Assembly: GCA_039184055.1 (NCBI GenBank)
Contig: JBCDBH010000327.1
Location: forward strand, 1-6,661
Reading direction: 5' to 3'
DNA: 6,661 bases
Source of the DNA: JBCDBH01 sp039184055
GTDB lineage: Bacteria; Acidobacteriota; Thermoanaerobaculia; Multivoradales; J023
In this document: positions 1 through 6,445 of the stretch, in pieces
How positions within the stretch are numbered: the stretch's first letter is position 1
Layout of the letters: every line of letters starts with the position of its first letter
Position numbers and translations under genes: made by a program
The notes under the pieces: generated by a model
What the model was told of the DNA's origin: nothing
Database searches by the model: none
What the model saw: only the letters and a program-made list of their open reading frames with translations

Positions 1-105
1 GGCGGCGTGGTCGACCGAGAACCCCTTGCGGCTCAGATTGAAGACCAGACCCTCGGCGATCGCACGTTCGTCCTCGACCACCAAAATACGTCGCGGGTCG
101 CTCAT
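1..105 (-). CDS. OmpR/PhoB-type response regulator, N-terminal receiver fragment (partial, runs off left edge)
   Basis: Only the first 35 codons are present. Read on the minus strand from the ATG at 105-103 they give MSDPRRILVVEDERAIAEGL and continue to the window edge. The hydrophobic beta-1 strand (ILVV, residues 7-10) followed by the acidic pair E11-D12 is the start of a CheY-like receiver domain, where the acidic pocket binds Mg2+ for phosphotransfer. The phosphoacceptor Asp and the output domain lie outside the window, so the OmpR/PhoB (winged-helix) assignment is inferred from the pairing with a HisKA kinase and from the style of the N-terminus. Its start codon overlaps the stop of the upstream kinase gene (ATGA, 102-105), so the two are almost certainly co-transcribed and translationally coupled as a cognate pair. 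Confidence in the receiver is high; confidence in the subfamily is moderate. Confidence 0.85.
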   Translation of the reverse strand, partial: MSDPRRILVVEDERAIAEGLVFNLSRKGFSVDHAA

Positions 106-1073
106 GAAGTCGTGGCCTCGGGGTCGTCACCACCTGTGCGGGGGAGACGAATCTCGAAGCGTGTGCCCGGGCGATCGGGGCCCGAGAACGCCTGGATCGT
201 GCCCCGCATCTCGTCGACCAGGTCGCGGACGATCGCCAAGCCCAGACCGGTGCCGCTCTGCCGTCCCTGGATGATTCGGCCGGTGCGGTAAAAGCGCTCG
301 AAAATCCGACTCAAATCGCGACGTGGAATACCGATCCCGGTATCGGCGACGACGATCTCGGCGCCATCGTCACCGTCGCGTACCTCGCAGGTCACCTGAC
401 CGCCATCGCTGGTGAAACGCACTGCGTTGTCGATCAGATTGTCCATCATGCGGCCGAGGCTCTCGGTGGTCGCCATGACCACGGTGCGGGTGTGGACTTC
501 GAAACGAAGGTCGATTTCACGTAGATCGAATCGGCCACGCACCGCTTCTTGATACTCGTCGAAGAAATCGTGGAGCGAAATCGGCTGGAGCTCGTGAATC
601 GCGCCCCCGGCGGCCGCTCGTGAGCTGGCGAGCAGATTGTCGACCAGGGTGCCGACGCGTTCGGCCTCTTGGACGATGTAGTTCAAGAAGCGCTCCCGCT
701 CGGTGACGTTGACGTCTTCCTGCTGCAGGGTTTGCGCGTGGAGCTTGATCGCCGCCACCGGCGATTTGAGGTCATGGGTCATGCTCGACAGGAATTGCTC
801 CTGCTTACGTGAATAGCGACGCTCGGCGAGCGTCACGGCGAGCAGGATGGTCAAGGCCACGAAGACCAGGAAAAAAAGACCGGCGCCAAAGCTTTGGATG
901 AACCAGTGGAAGTAATTCCACTCGACACCGAGCCGACCGATGAGCTGGTTGATCTCGGTGTCGAAGCGCTGCACGACCGCGACCCAGAACACCAAAAGAG
1001 CCGTGGTCACGGCGAGCGCGAGGAGGTAGATCGACGCGATGACGAGGGTCGGTGTGTTGCGTCGTTCGAACAT
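102..1073 (-). CDS. Membrane-bound sensor histidine kinase (HisKA/HATPase, two transmembrane segments)
   Basis: This 323-residue protein is a complete orthodox sensor kinase. Two hydrophobic segments (about residues 10-34 and 62-82) flank a short extracytoplasmic loop of about 27 residues, which is too small for a classical sensor domain. It may therefore sense within the membrane or through a partner. A short juxtamembrane stretch leads into the HisKA domain, with the H-box phosphoacceptor H100 in SSMTHDLKSP. The HATPase domain shows the N-box (DNLIDNA, N212 and N216), G1 box DTGIGIP (244-250), F-box FERFYR (258-263) and G2 box GTGLGLA (274-280). All catalytic elements look intact. The ATG at 1073-1071 is the first residue before the first membrane segment; no strong ribosome site is seen close to it. 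The kinase precedes its response regulator with a 4-bp ATGA overlap, and its promoter should lie in the gap shared with the divergent LytTR/mevalonate operon. The stimulus cannot be inferred. Confidence 0.95.
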   Translation of the reverse strand: MFERRNTPTLVIASIYLLALAVTTALLVFWVAVVQRFDTEINQLIGRLGVEWNYFHWFIQSFGAGLFFLVFVALTILLAVTLAERRYSRKQEQFLSSMTHDLKSPVAAIKLHAQTLQQEDVNVTERERFLNYIVQEAERVGTLVDNLLASSRAAAGGAIHELQPISLHDFFDEYQEAVRGRFDLREIDLRFEVHTRTVVMATTESLGRMMDNLIDNAVRFTSDGGQVTCEVRDGDDGAEIVVADTGIGIPRRDLSRIFERFYRTGRIIQGRQSGTGLGLAIVRDLVDEMRGTIQAFSGPDRPGTRFEIRLPRTGGDDPEATTS

Positions 1074-1215
1074 CGTTTACTGAGTGTACTCCGAGTTCGT
1101 CAGCGGGGACCGTTCCCGAGCGCATACGAGCATGACAGTTTCGTGACACTCCCGACTGGAAGTCTGACAGTGAATCGGGAGCGTGACACCGATAATGATG
1201 TCCGAGGTAGATGCT
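1074..1215. promoter_or_regulatory. Divergent intergenic regulatory region with TGACA repeats and LytTR-box-like elements
   Basis: This gap separates the leftward kinase gene from the rightward operon and must carry both promoters. It contains the word TGACA four times in the same orientation, at 1133, 1144, 1165 and 1184, giving start-to-start steps of 11, 21 and 19 bp, close to one and two helical turns. Two 9-mers, ACAGTTTCG (1135-1143) and ACAGTGAAT (1167-1175), each match eight of nine positions of the LytTR box consensus [TA][AC][CA]GTTN[AG][TG] as I recall it. A weaker element with the core ACCGTT lies at 1109-1114. GATAAT at 1191-1196 resembles a -10 hexamer for the rightward operon, but no -35 hexamer sits at a 16-18 bp spacing, which would fit an activator-dependent promoter. 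All of this is pattern matching by eye; chance matches are possible in a gap this size. Confidence 0.45.
1204..1207 (+). promoter_or_regulatory. Ribosome binding site that decides the LytTR regulator start
   Basis: GAGG sits eight bases before the GTG at 1216-1218. The earlier in-frame candidates are less well placed. The GTG at 1183 has GGGAG only one base away, and the ATGs at 1195 and 1198 are about 13-16 bases from that same GGGAG. The 1216 start also gives the protein the family-typical N-terminus MAIRTLIVDDEP. Confidence 0.6.
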
Positions 1216-1986
1216 GTGGCCATACGCACACTAATTGTCGACGACGAACCCCTAGCACGGGACAAAATACGCGGTTTTCTCGACGAGGAGACCAGTGTCG
1301 AGATCATCGGCGAATGCCGTGATGGTCAAGAGGCGCTGGTGGCGATCGAGCGGGACAAACCGGATCTGTTGTTCCTCGACATTCAAATGCCCGAGCTCGA
1401 TGGCTTCGAGGTGATCGACAACCTCGATCCCGAGAGCACCCCGCCGGTGGTGATCTTCGTCACCGCGTACGATCAATACGCCATCAAGGCCTTCGACGTG
1501 CACGCGGTCGATTACTTGCTCAAGCCCTACGATCGCTCGCGGTTTCGCGCCGCGCTCGAACGGGCGCGGGGTGAGCTCGAGCGGCGCGAGACCGAAGACC
1601 TACGGAGTCAGCTCCAGGGTCTGCTCGAGGATCTCAAGACGCAACGCGGTACCGAGTACCCCGATCGTCTGGTGATCAAGACCAGCGGGCGGGTGGTGTT
1701 GGTGCCGGTGGACGAGATCGAATGGGTCGACGCGGCCGGTAACTACGTCCGGATTCACGCCGGTGGCGATAGTTACATGATGAGAGAAACCATGAGCGGC
1801 CTCGAGAAACGTCTCGATCCGGCGCGTTTTCTCCGCATCCATCGCTCGACCATCGTCGCGTTGTCGGTGATCAAAGAGCTACAACAGCAATTTCACGGCG
1901 ACTATCTCGTGATTCTGAGGAACGGTCAGCGTTTGACGCTCTCGCGGAGCTACCGCGACAAGGTGCAGGAGCTTTTGGAGCAATGA
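1216..1986 (+). CDS. LytTR-family response regulator (receiver plus LytTR DNA-binding domain), first gene of the mevalonate operon
   Basis: From the GTG at 1216 the protein has 256 residues; the frame is open back to a GTG at 1183 (267 residues). The receiver domain spans about residues 2-120. It has the acidic pair D9-D10, phosphoacceptor D55 in LFLDIQMPELDG, the switch Thr T83 in FVTAYDQYA and conserved K103 in LLKPYD. A charged, probably coiled-coil linker (about 113-147) leads to a LytTR domain (about 150-254). Its hallmarks are IEWVDAAGNYVRIH (168-181) and the block with RFLRIHRSTIV (204-214). Such proteins (AlgR, AgrA and LytR families) bind direct-repeat DNA sites as phosphorylated dimers. 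The stop overlaps the isomerase start (ATGA, 1983-1986), so the regulator is expressed together with the isoprenoid genes, and autoregulation from the upstream gap is a reasonable inference. No LytS/HPK7-8-type partner kinase is present in the window. Confidence 0.93.
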   Translation: MAIRTLIVDDEPLARDKIRGFLDEETSVEIIGECRDGQEALVAIERDKPDLLFLDIQMPELDGFEVIDNLDPESTPPVVIFVTAYDQYAIKAFDVHAVDYLLKPYDRSRFRAALERARGELERRETEDLRSQLQGLLEDLKTQRGTEYPDRLVIKTSGRVVLVPVDEIEWVDAAGNYVRIHAGGDSYMMRETMSGLEKRLDPARFLRIHRSTIVALSVIKELQQQFHGDYLVILRNGQRLTLSRSYRDKVQELLEQ

Positions 1987-3050
1987 CCGCCGCAGCCCCC
2001 GCCGAATTCCCGAGCCCCGCGAACGAGCCCCGGGATCGCAAGCAAGAGCACATCGAGCTCTCGCTCGACGAGCGCATGCAGCTCGAAGAGAACTTTTTCG
2101 ACGAGTGGGTGCTCGAGCACGCTGCCTTACCCGAGATCGACCTGGCGACGATCGATACGCACGTCGATTTTCTCGGTACCCGTCTCGGGTCGCCGATCCT
2201 CGTGTCGTGCATGACCGGTGGCACCGACAGCGCGACGATGATCAACCGCAACTTGGCCGTGGCGTGCGAAGAGAAACGCATCGCCCTCGGGGTCGGTTCG
2301 CAGCGCAAAGCGCTCGAGGATCCGTCGACCGCCGCCACCTTCGCGGTGGTGCGTGAGGTGGCGCCCACCGTGCCGGTGATCGCCAATCTCGGCGCGGTTC
2401 AGCTCAACTACGGATTCGGAACCGACGAATGTCAAAGAGCGGTGGAGATGGTGGGAGCTTCGGCGCTCGCGCTCCATCTCAATCCGCTCCAAGAAGCGCT
2501 CCAGCCCGAAGGGCAGGGCAACTTCACGAATCTGCTGCCCAAGATCGCCGACGTGGCGCGTCAGCTTGATGTCCCGGTGATCGTCAAGGAGATCGGCTGT
2601 GGCATCACCGGTGAGACCGCGCGGCGGTTGTACGAACACGGTGTCGGCATCGTCGACGTCGCCGGGGTGGGTGGCACGAGCTGGGCACGGATCGAGGCGG
2701 CACGCGCCGACGACGTGCCGATCGGTGAGCTTTTCGCCGGCTGGGGCATCCCGACCCCCGAGTCGATCCTCGAAGCGGTGGCGGTCGAAGGGCTGACCGT
2801 CATCGGATCGGGAGGCGTGCGCAGCGGGATCGATGTCGCCAAATGTGTCGCTTTGGGCGCCGATCTCGCCGGTCTCGCCAAGCCGTTTCTCGCCCCCGCT
2901 CTCGACTCCGTCGAGGCGGTGATCGCGCGGATCGAACGGCTCGAACGGACGTTGAAAATCGCCATGTTTTGTTCCGGAGCGGCAACGCTCCTTGATCTGA
3001 AGAACGTCAATCTCACGCATCGACCAAGCGTGACGAGGTCGGAGATATGA
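1983..3050 (+). CDS. fni: Type 2 isopentenyl-diphosphate delta-isomerase (FMN-dependent)
   Basis: This enzyme interconverts IPP and DMAPP using reduced FMN and Mg2+ in the cytoplasm. The 355-residue length is typical. Family motifs appear in order along a TIM barrel: RKQEHI (19-24, substrate phosphate binding), MTGG (77-80), GSQR (105-108), NLGAVQL (135-141) and HLNPLQE (165-171, with Q170 and E171 as the expected active-site and metal-binding pair). These are followed by QPEG (174-177), VKEIGCGI (201-208), GVGGTSW (228-234), FAGWGIPT (251-258) and the FMN-phosphate loop SGGVRSG (276-282). The ATG is chosen because it keeps RKQEHI, which the next internal Met (M32) would remove. It overlaps the regulator stop by ATGA, and AGGAG at 1967-1971 lies 11 bases upstream. 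The stop likewise overlaps the HMG-CoA reductase start. The first ~17 residues are a Pro/Ala-rich extension. It is unrelated to the Nudix-type isomerase (type 1). Confidence 0.96.
   Translation: MTAAAPAEFPSPANEPRDRKQEHIELSLDERMQLEENFFDEWVLEHAALPEIDLATIDTHVDFLGTRLGSPILVSCMTGGTDSATMINRNLAVACEEKRIALGVGSQRKALEDPSTAATFAVVREVAPTVPVIANLGAVQLNYGFGTDECQRAVEMVGASALALHLNPLQEALQPEGQGNFTNLLPKIADVARQLDVPVIVKEIGCGITGETARRLYEHGVGIVDVAGVGGTSWARIEAARADDVPIGELFAGWGIPTPESILEAVAVEGLTVIGSGGVRSGIDVAKCVALGADLAGLAKPFLAPALDSVEAVIARIERLERTLKIAMFCSGAATLLDLKNVNLTHRPSVTRSEI
3035..3044 (+). promoter_or_regulatory. Ribosome binding site for HMG-CoA reductase inside the isomerase gene
   Basis: GAGG at 3035-3038 lies eight bases before the ATG at 3047, and a second GGAG at 3041-3044 lies two bases before it. 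Both fall within the last codons of the isomerase gene, consistent with translational coupling through the ATGA overlap at 3047-3050. Confidence 0.5.
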
Positions 3051-4312
3051 AGGACCAGCAAGTCGTGACCAGCATCGAGTGGGAGACCGAAGAGTTGATC
3101 GACGCTCTGGCGAATGGCCGGGTGGGCTTTCACCGTTTGCCCAAGCATTTCGATGCCGATGAACGCGCGGCGATTCGCCGCGCCGCGCTCGAACGACGCA
3201 CCGGGGTTCGACTCGAGCACACCGGGCGTTATTCGTTCGACTCCGAACGTGCTTCGACTCAGCACTGCGAGAACTTCATCGGTGTCACGCAGGTACCGGT
3301 CGGGGTGATCGGTCCGATTCGGGTACGTGGTGAGTACGTTCACGACGAAGAGATCTTCGTTCCGCTCGCCACCACCGAAGGTGCGCTGATCGCCAGCACC
3401 AACCGTGGTTGTCGCGCCCTGCGCGAAGCGGGTGGCGCGGTGGTGCGGGTCGAGAACGTCGGCATGACACGCGCGCCGGTGTTCCGCACCGCTGGCATCG
3501 ACGAGAGTCGTCGCCTGGTGCAATGGGTGGAGGAGAACGAGGACGAAATCCGCGCCGTCGCCCAGACCGAGTCGCGTTTTCTTCGCCTGATCGACATCAA
3601 GCCGTGGATGATGGGCACCACCGTCTTCCTCCGCTTCCGCTTCGACGCCGGTGACGCCATGGGGATGAACATGGCCACCATCGCCTGTGATCGGGTGGTC
3701 AACCAGCTCATCGAGCCGGCCACCGGGGTGCAATGCGTGTCCCTGTCGGGCAATGTCTGTGTCGACAAGAAACCGGCGGCGATCAACTTTCAAGAAGGCC
3801 GTGGCAAACGCGTATGGGCAGAGGTCGTGCTCGACAAGCAGATCCTCGAGAAGACCCTCAAGACCAACGCGCGCGCCCTCACCGAGGTGCAGTACCGCAA
3901 GAACATGCTCGGTTCGATCGCCGCGGGATCGCTCGGTTTCAACGCCCACTACGCCAACATCCTGTCGGCGTTCTTCATCGCCACCGGTCAAGATCCGGCG
4001 CAGGTGGTGGAGGGCTCGCTCGGAGTCACGACGATCGAATCACGTGGCCCGGAAGGCGTCGTGGCGTCGGTCTACATGCCGGATTGTCCGGTCGCCGCGA
4101 TCGGTGGTGGCACCGGTCTCGACACCCAGCGCGAGGCGCTCGAGATGCTCGGTATCGAGATCGACCCGGAGCGCCCCGGTGCGGCGGTGATGCGTCTCGC
4201 CGAGATCCTCGGCGCGGCGGTGCTCGCCGGTGAGCTCTCGCTGTTGTCGGCACTCAGCTCGCGTGACCTGGCTCGGGCGCACGAGACGCTCGGCCGTGGC
4301 AAGCGGACCTGA
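3047..4312 (+). CDS. hmgA: Class I hydroxymethylglutaryl-CoA reductase (probably NADPH-dependent)
   Basis: This enzyme reduces HMG-CoA to mevalonate, the committed step of the pathway. The soluble 421-residue protein has no membrane anchor, as expected for prokaryotic forms. Visible motifs are ENFIGVTQVPVGVIGPI (75-91, CoA/substrate binding), TTEGALIAS (109-117, catalytic E111), DAMGMNM (203-209, nucleotide binding), VDKKPAAINF (239-248, catalytic K241), GQDPAQ (314-319, catalytic D316) and the C-terminal H412 in ARAHETLG, the expected catalytic His. The DKKPAAINF and DAMGMNM forms and the length place it in class I (archaeal/eukaryotic type) rather than class II, which suits NADPH as cofactor; the cofactor itself is inferred from the class. 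The start overlaps the isomerase stop (ATGA), and the end overlaps the mevalonate kinase start by about 17 bp. An equivalent symbol often used is mvaA or hmgR. Confidence 0.96.
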   Translation: MKDQQVVTSIEWETEELIDALANGRVGFHRLPKHFDADERAAIRRAALERRTGVRLEHTGRYSFDSERASTQHCENFIGVTQVPVGVIGPIRVRGEYVHDEEIFVPLATTEGALIASTNRGCRALREAGGAVVRVENVGMTRAPVFRTAGIDESRRLVQWVEENEDEIRAVAQTESRFLRLIDIKPWMMGTTVFLRFRFDAGDAMGMNMATIACDRVVNQLIEPATGVQCVSLSGNVCVDKKPAAINFQEGRGKRVWAEVVLDKQILEKTLKTNARALTEVQYRKNMLGSIAAGSLGFNAHYANILSAFFIATGQDPAQVVEGSLGVTTIESRGPEGVVASVYMPDCPVAAIGGGTGLDTQREALEMLGIEIDPERPGAAVMRLAEILGAAVLAGELSLLSALSSRDLARAHETLGRGKRT

Positions 4313-5390
4313 GCCGGCGACGATCCGCGTTTCGGTTCCCGGAAAAACCATCCTCTGTGGTGAGCACGCCGCGGTCTACGGCCACCCGGCCTTGGTCGCG
4401 GCGATCGATCGTCGTCTCGAAGCACGGCTGACACCCGTTTCGGGACGCACCGGTGACGTTCAGATCGCGGTGCCACAGCTCGACTGTCACGAGACGGTGA
4501 GCTGGAGCAAGATTCACGCGCATACCGATCGCACTCGATCACGCTGGCTGGCCTACCGGGAAGACGGCGACGCACGTCATCTCGTCGCCGCCGACGGCGA
4601 TCCCGCCCATCTCGTCAAAGTCGCGCTCGGTGAAGCCGCCGCCGTGTGTGGTGGCGAGCCGCCTTTTGTTTTCGATCTCCACGTTGCCTCGGCGCTGCCG
4701 ATCGGCGCCGGCTTTGGTAGCTCGGCGGCCGCCGCCGTGGCGATCGCGGCGGCGCTTCTGGTGGCGATGGGGCACGAGCCTACCGTCGACGCTTTGATGC
4801 CGATCGCGCTCGACATCGAGCGTCGTCAACACGGTCAGCCTTCTGGAGTCGATCCCGCGACGGTGCTGCGAGGCGGTGTGGTGTGGGCGACGCGGGAAGA
4901 AGGCGAGCTGAAGGTCGAGCCGATCGATCTACGCGCGCCGCTTGCAGGGCTCACGCTGATTCACACCGGTACTCCCGCCGAAACCACGGGTGAAGTGGTG
5001 GCGGCGGTGCGGCGTCGTCTCGAGCGTGATCCTGGGCTCGAGACCGAGCTCGAGCGTCTCGGGACCATCACCCACGACTTTCGCGCCTTGCTCGAGGCAC
5101 CGGATCTCGACCCGGATGCCTTGCTCACCAAGATGAGAAACGCTCAGACCGCGCTCGAGCGTTTGGGGGTCGTGCCGCCGGCGGTGCAAGCGTTGGCGCG
5201 CGCCGTGGAAGCAGCGGGTGGGGCCGCCAAGATTTCGGGTGCCGGGGCGTTGAGCGACCCGGCGGCGGGCGCGGTGATCGTTTATCATCCGGAGCGTCAC
5301 GCGCTCGATGGGCTGCCCGAGCTGGCCACTCATCGCCGACTCGACACCCACTTCGGTGCCGAGGGATTGCGGATCTTGCCGATGGCGTAG
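4296..5390 (+). CDS. mvk: Mevalonate kinase (GHMP kinase family)
   Basis: This GHMP-fold kinase should phosphorylate mevalonate to mevalonate-5-phosphate with ATP. From the GTG at 4296 it has 364 residues. The N-terminal motif VPGKTILCGEHAAVYGHPAL (14-33) is diagnostic of mevalonate kinases (K17 being the expected catalytic Lys). Next come the ATP loop LPIGAGFGSSAAAAVAI (134-150), E175 in the ALDIERRQHG segment, and QPSGVDPATV (181-190) with catalytic D186. GHMP motif 3 reads KISGAGALSDPAAGAV (312-327), which departs from the usual GAGGGG. The frame is open back to a GTG at 4230, but that would add 22 Arg-rich residues encoded inside the HMG-CoA reductase gene, so 4296 (a 17-bp overlap) is preferred. 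No good ribosome site precedes it, so coupling to the upstream gene is likely. Phosphomevalonate kinase or another GHMP kinase is the main alternative, but the GEHAAVYG motif favours mevalonate kinase. Confidence 0.9.
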   Translation: MASGPEPATIRVSVPGKTILCGEHAAVYGHPALVAAIDRRLEARLTPVSGRTGDVQIAVPQLDCHETVSWSKIHAHTDRTRSRWLAYREDGDARHLVAADGDPAHLVKVALGEAAAVCGGEPPFVFDLHVASALPIGAGFGSSAAAAVAIAAALLVAMGHEPTVDALMPIALDIERRQHGQPSGVDPATVLRGGVVWATREEGELKVEPIDLRAPLAGLTLIHTGTPAETTGEVVAAVRRRLERDPGLETELERLGTITHDFRALLEAPDLDPDALLTKMRNAQTALERLGVVPPAVQALARAVEAAGGAAKISGAGALSDPAAGAVIVYHPERHALDGLPELATHRRLDTHFGAEGLRILPMA

Positions 5391-5422
5391 ATCGCCGACC
5401 TATAAACGAACCATTACGAGCC

Positions 5423-6445
5423 ATGACGCAGCATAAAGCCACTGTTTTGTCGCATCCCAATATCGCCTTCGTCAAATATTGGGGGGCGCGCAACCTCGAC
5501 TTGGCGATCCCGGCATTTCCGTCGATCTCGATGACCTTGAGCCGGTGCTACACCCGGACGACGGTCGAATGGCGGAAGACGGTAGGCGAGCACGAGATCC
5601 TTCTGCAAGAGGCTGGCGTTCTCGAAACCGCACCGGAGGCGTTTCGCGGCCGGATCGCGGGTCATCTCGATCGCCTCCGCGACTGGGCCGGAATCGAGGG
5701 GCATTTCAAAGTCGGCACCGAAAATAATTTCCCGGCCGCCGCTGGGCTGGCCTCGTCGGCTTCGGGATTTTCGGCGCTGGCGTTCGGGGTGGTGCGGGCG
5801 CTCGATCGCACCGTCGACGTCGCGACCCTGTCTCGTCTCGCCCGGCTCAGCGGTTCGGGCTCGGCGGCGCGTTCGGTGCTCGGTGGCTATGTCGAATGGC
5901 CGGTGGGCGACGACGCCACGACGCTCTACGACGACGAAACGTGCGTGGCACGGGAGCTGGCGCCGCACGACCATTGGGATCTTCGTGATGTGATTGCCCT
6001 GGTCGCCGCCGACGCCAAGAAGGTGTCGTCGGTCGATGGACATCGCCGCACCGATACGAGCCCGTATTGGCGCACTCGTGAGGAGCGAATCGAGCCTCGT
6101 CTGGAGCTCGTGCGTCGGGCCATTCTCGAGCGCGATATCGAGACGTTTGGCGAAGTGCTCGAAGCCGAGGCGATCGACCTGCATTGTTTGGCCATGACGT
6201 CACAGCCGGCCATCTTCTACTGGCAACCCGCGACCCTGAGCGTGTTGGCGCGGGTGCGTGCCTTGCGTGACGAAGGCGTGCCGGCGTACTCGACCATGGA
6301 CGCGGGGGCCAACGTGCACGTCATCTGTGAGGCCGAGCACGAGGATCGGGTCGTCACGGCGCTCGAAGCCGTGCCGGGGGTCACCGACGTGTTGCGTGAC
6401 GCCATTGGCCCCGGTCCACGCGAGGTGGACGATCATCTCTTCTGA
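5423..6445 (+). CDS. mvaD: Mevalonate-(di)phosphate decarboxylase family; candidate mevalonate-5-phosphate decarboxylase
   Basis: This 340-residue GHMP-fold enzyme performs ATP-dependent decarboxylation of a phosphorylated mevalonate. Family motifs are HPNIAFVKYWGARN (11-24), PSISMTL (33-39), NNFPAAAGLASSASG (101-115, ATP loop), SGSGSAARSVLGGYVEW (143-159, with S145, S147 and R150), VSSVDG (201-206) and TMDAGANVHV (291-300, catalytic D293). Compared with yeast diphosphomevalonate decarboxylase recalled from memory, the Lys of KYWGK (yeast K22) is A22. The region of yeast R74 aligns near F74/R75, the usual DAGPN is DAGAN, and VSSxxGM is VSSVDGH. Loss of basic residues that could hold a second phosphate, together with IPK as the next gene, suggests the substrate is mevalonate-5-phosphate and the product isopentenyl phosphate. 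Classical diphosphomevalonate decarboxylase remains possible. A 32-base AT-richer gap separates it from the kinase gene, with only a weak GAG near the ATG. Confidence 0.9.
   Translation: MTQHKATVLSHPNIAFVKYWGARNLDLAIPAFPSISMTLSRCYTRTTVEWRKTVGEHEILLQEAGVLETAPEAFRGRIAGHLDRLRDWAGIEGHFKVGTENNFPAAAGLASSASGFSALAFGVVRALDRTVDVATLSRLARLSGSGSAARSVLGGYVEWPVGDDATTLYDDETCVARELAPHDHWDLRDVIALVAADAKKVSSVDGHRRTDTSPYWRTREERIEPRLELVRRAILERDIETFGEVLEAEAIDLHCLAMTSQPAIFYWQPATLSVLARVRALRDEGVPAYSTMDAGANVHVICEAEHEDRVVTALEAVPGVTDVLRDAIGPGPREVDDHLF

Noticed and set aside
1105..1118. GGGGACCGTTCCCG as a hairpin or operator palindrome
   Set aside because: Only four or so outer base pairs match and no T-run follows, so it is too weak for a terminator; it is mentioned only for its ACCGTT core.
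1183..1215. Earlier starts (GTG 1183, ATG 1195 or 1198) for the LytTR regulator
   Set aside because: They have poorly spaced ribosome sites and would add residues not typical of the family; the GTG at 1216 has GAGG eight bases upstream and gives the standard N-terminus. The earlier starts cannot be fully excluded.
2127..3020. A 297-codon minus-strand open frame inside the isomerase gene
   Set aside because: It mirrors the isomerase codons, has a biased Arg/His/Asp content and shows no recognisable domain.
2561..3991. A 476-codon open frame on the minus strand across the isomerase and HMG-CoA reductase genes
   Set aside because: It lies antisense to two clearly recognised enzymes, shows no family motifs and is rich in His, Arg and Asp as expected for the complement of GC-rich coding sequence.
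4230..4295. Upstream GTG start for mevalonate kinase
   Set aside because: It would add 22 Arg-rich residues translated from the HMG-CoA reductase gene in another frame, without family support.
5414..6184. A 256-codon minus-strand open frame opposite the decarboxylase
   Set aside because: It is explained as a shadow of the decarboxylase coding strand; no motifs or ribosome site support it.
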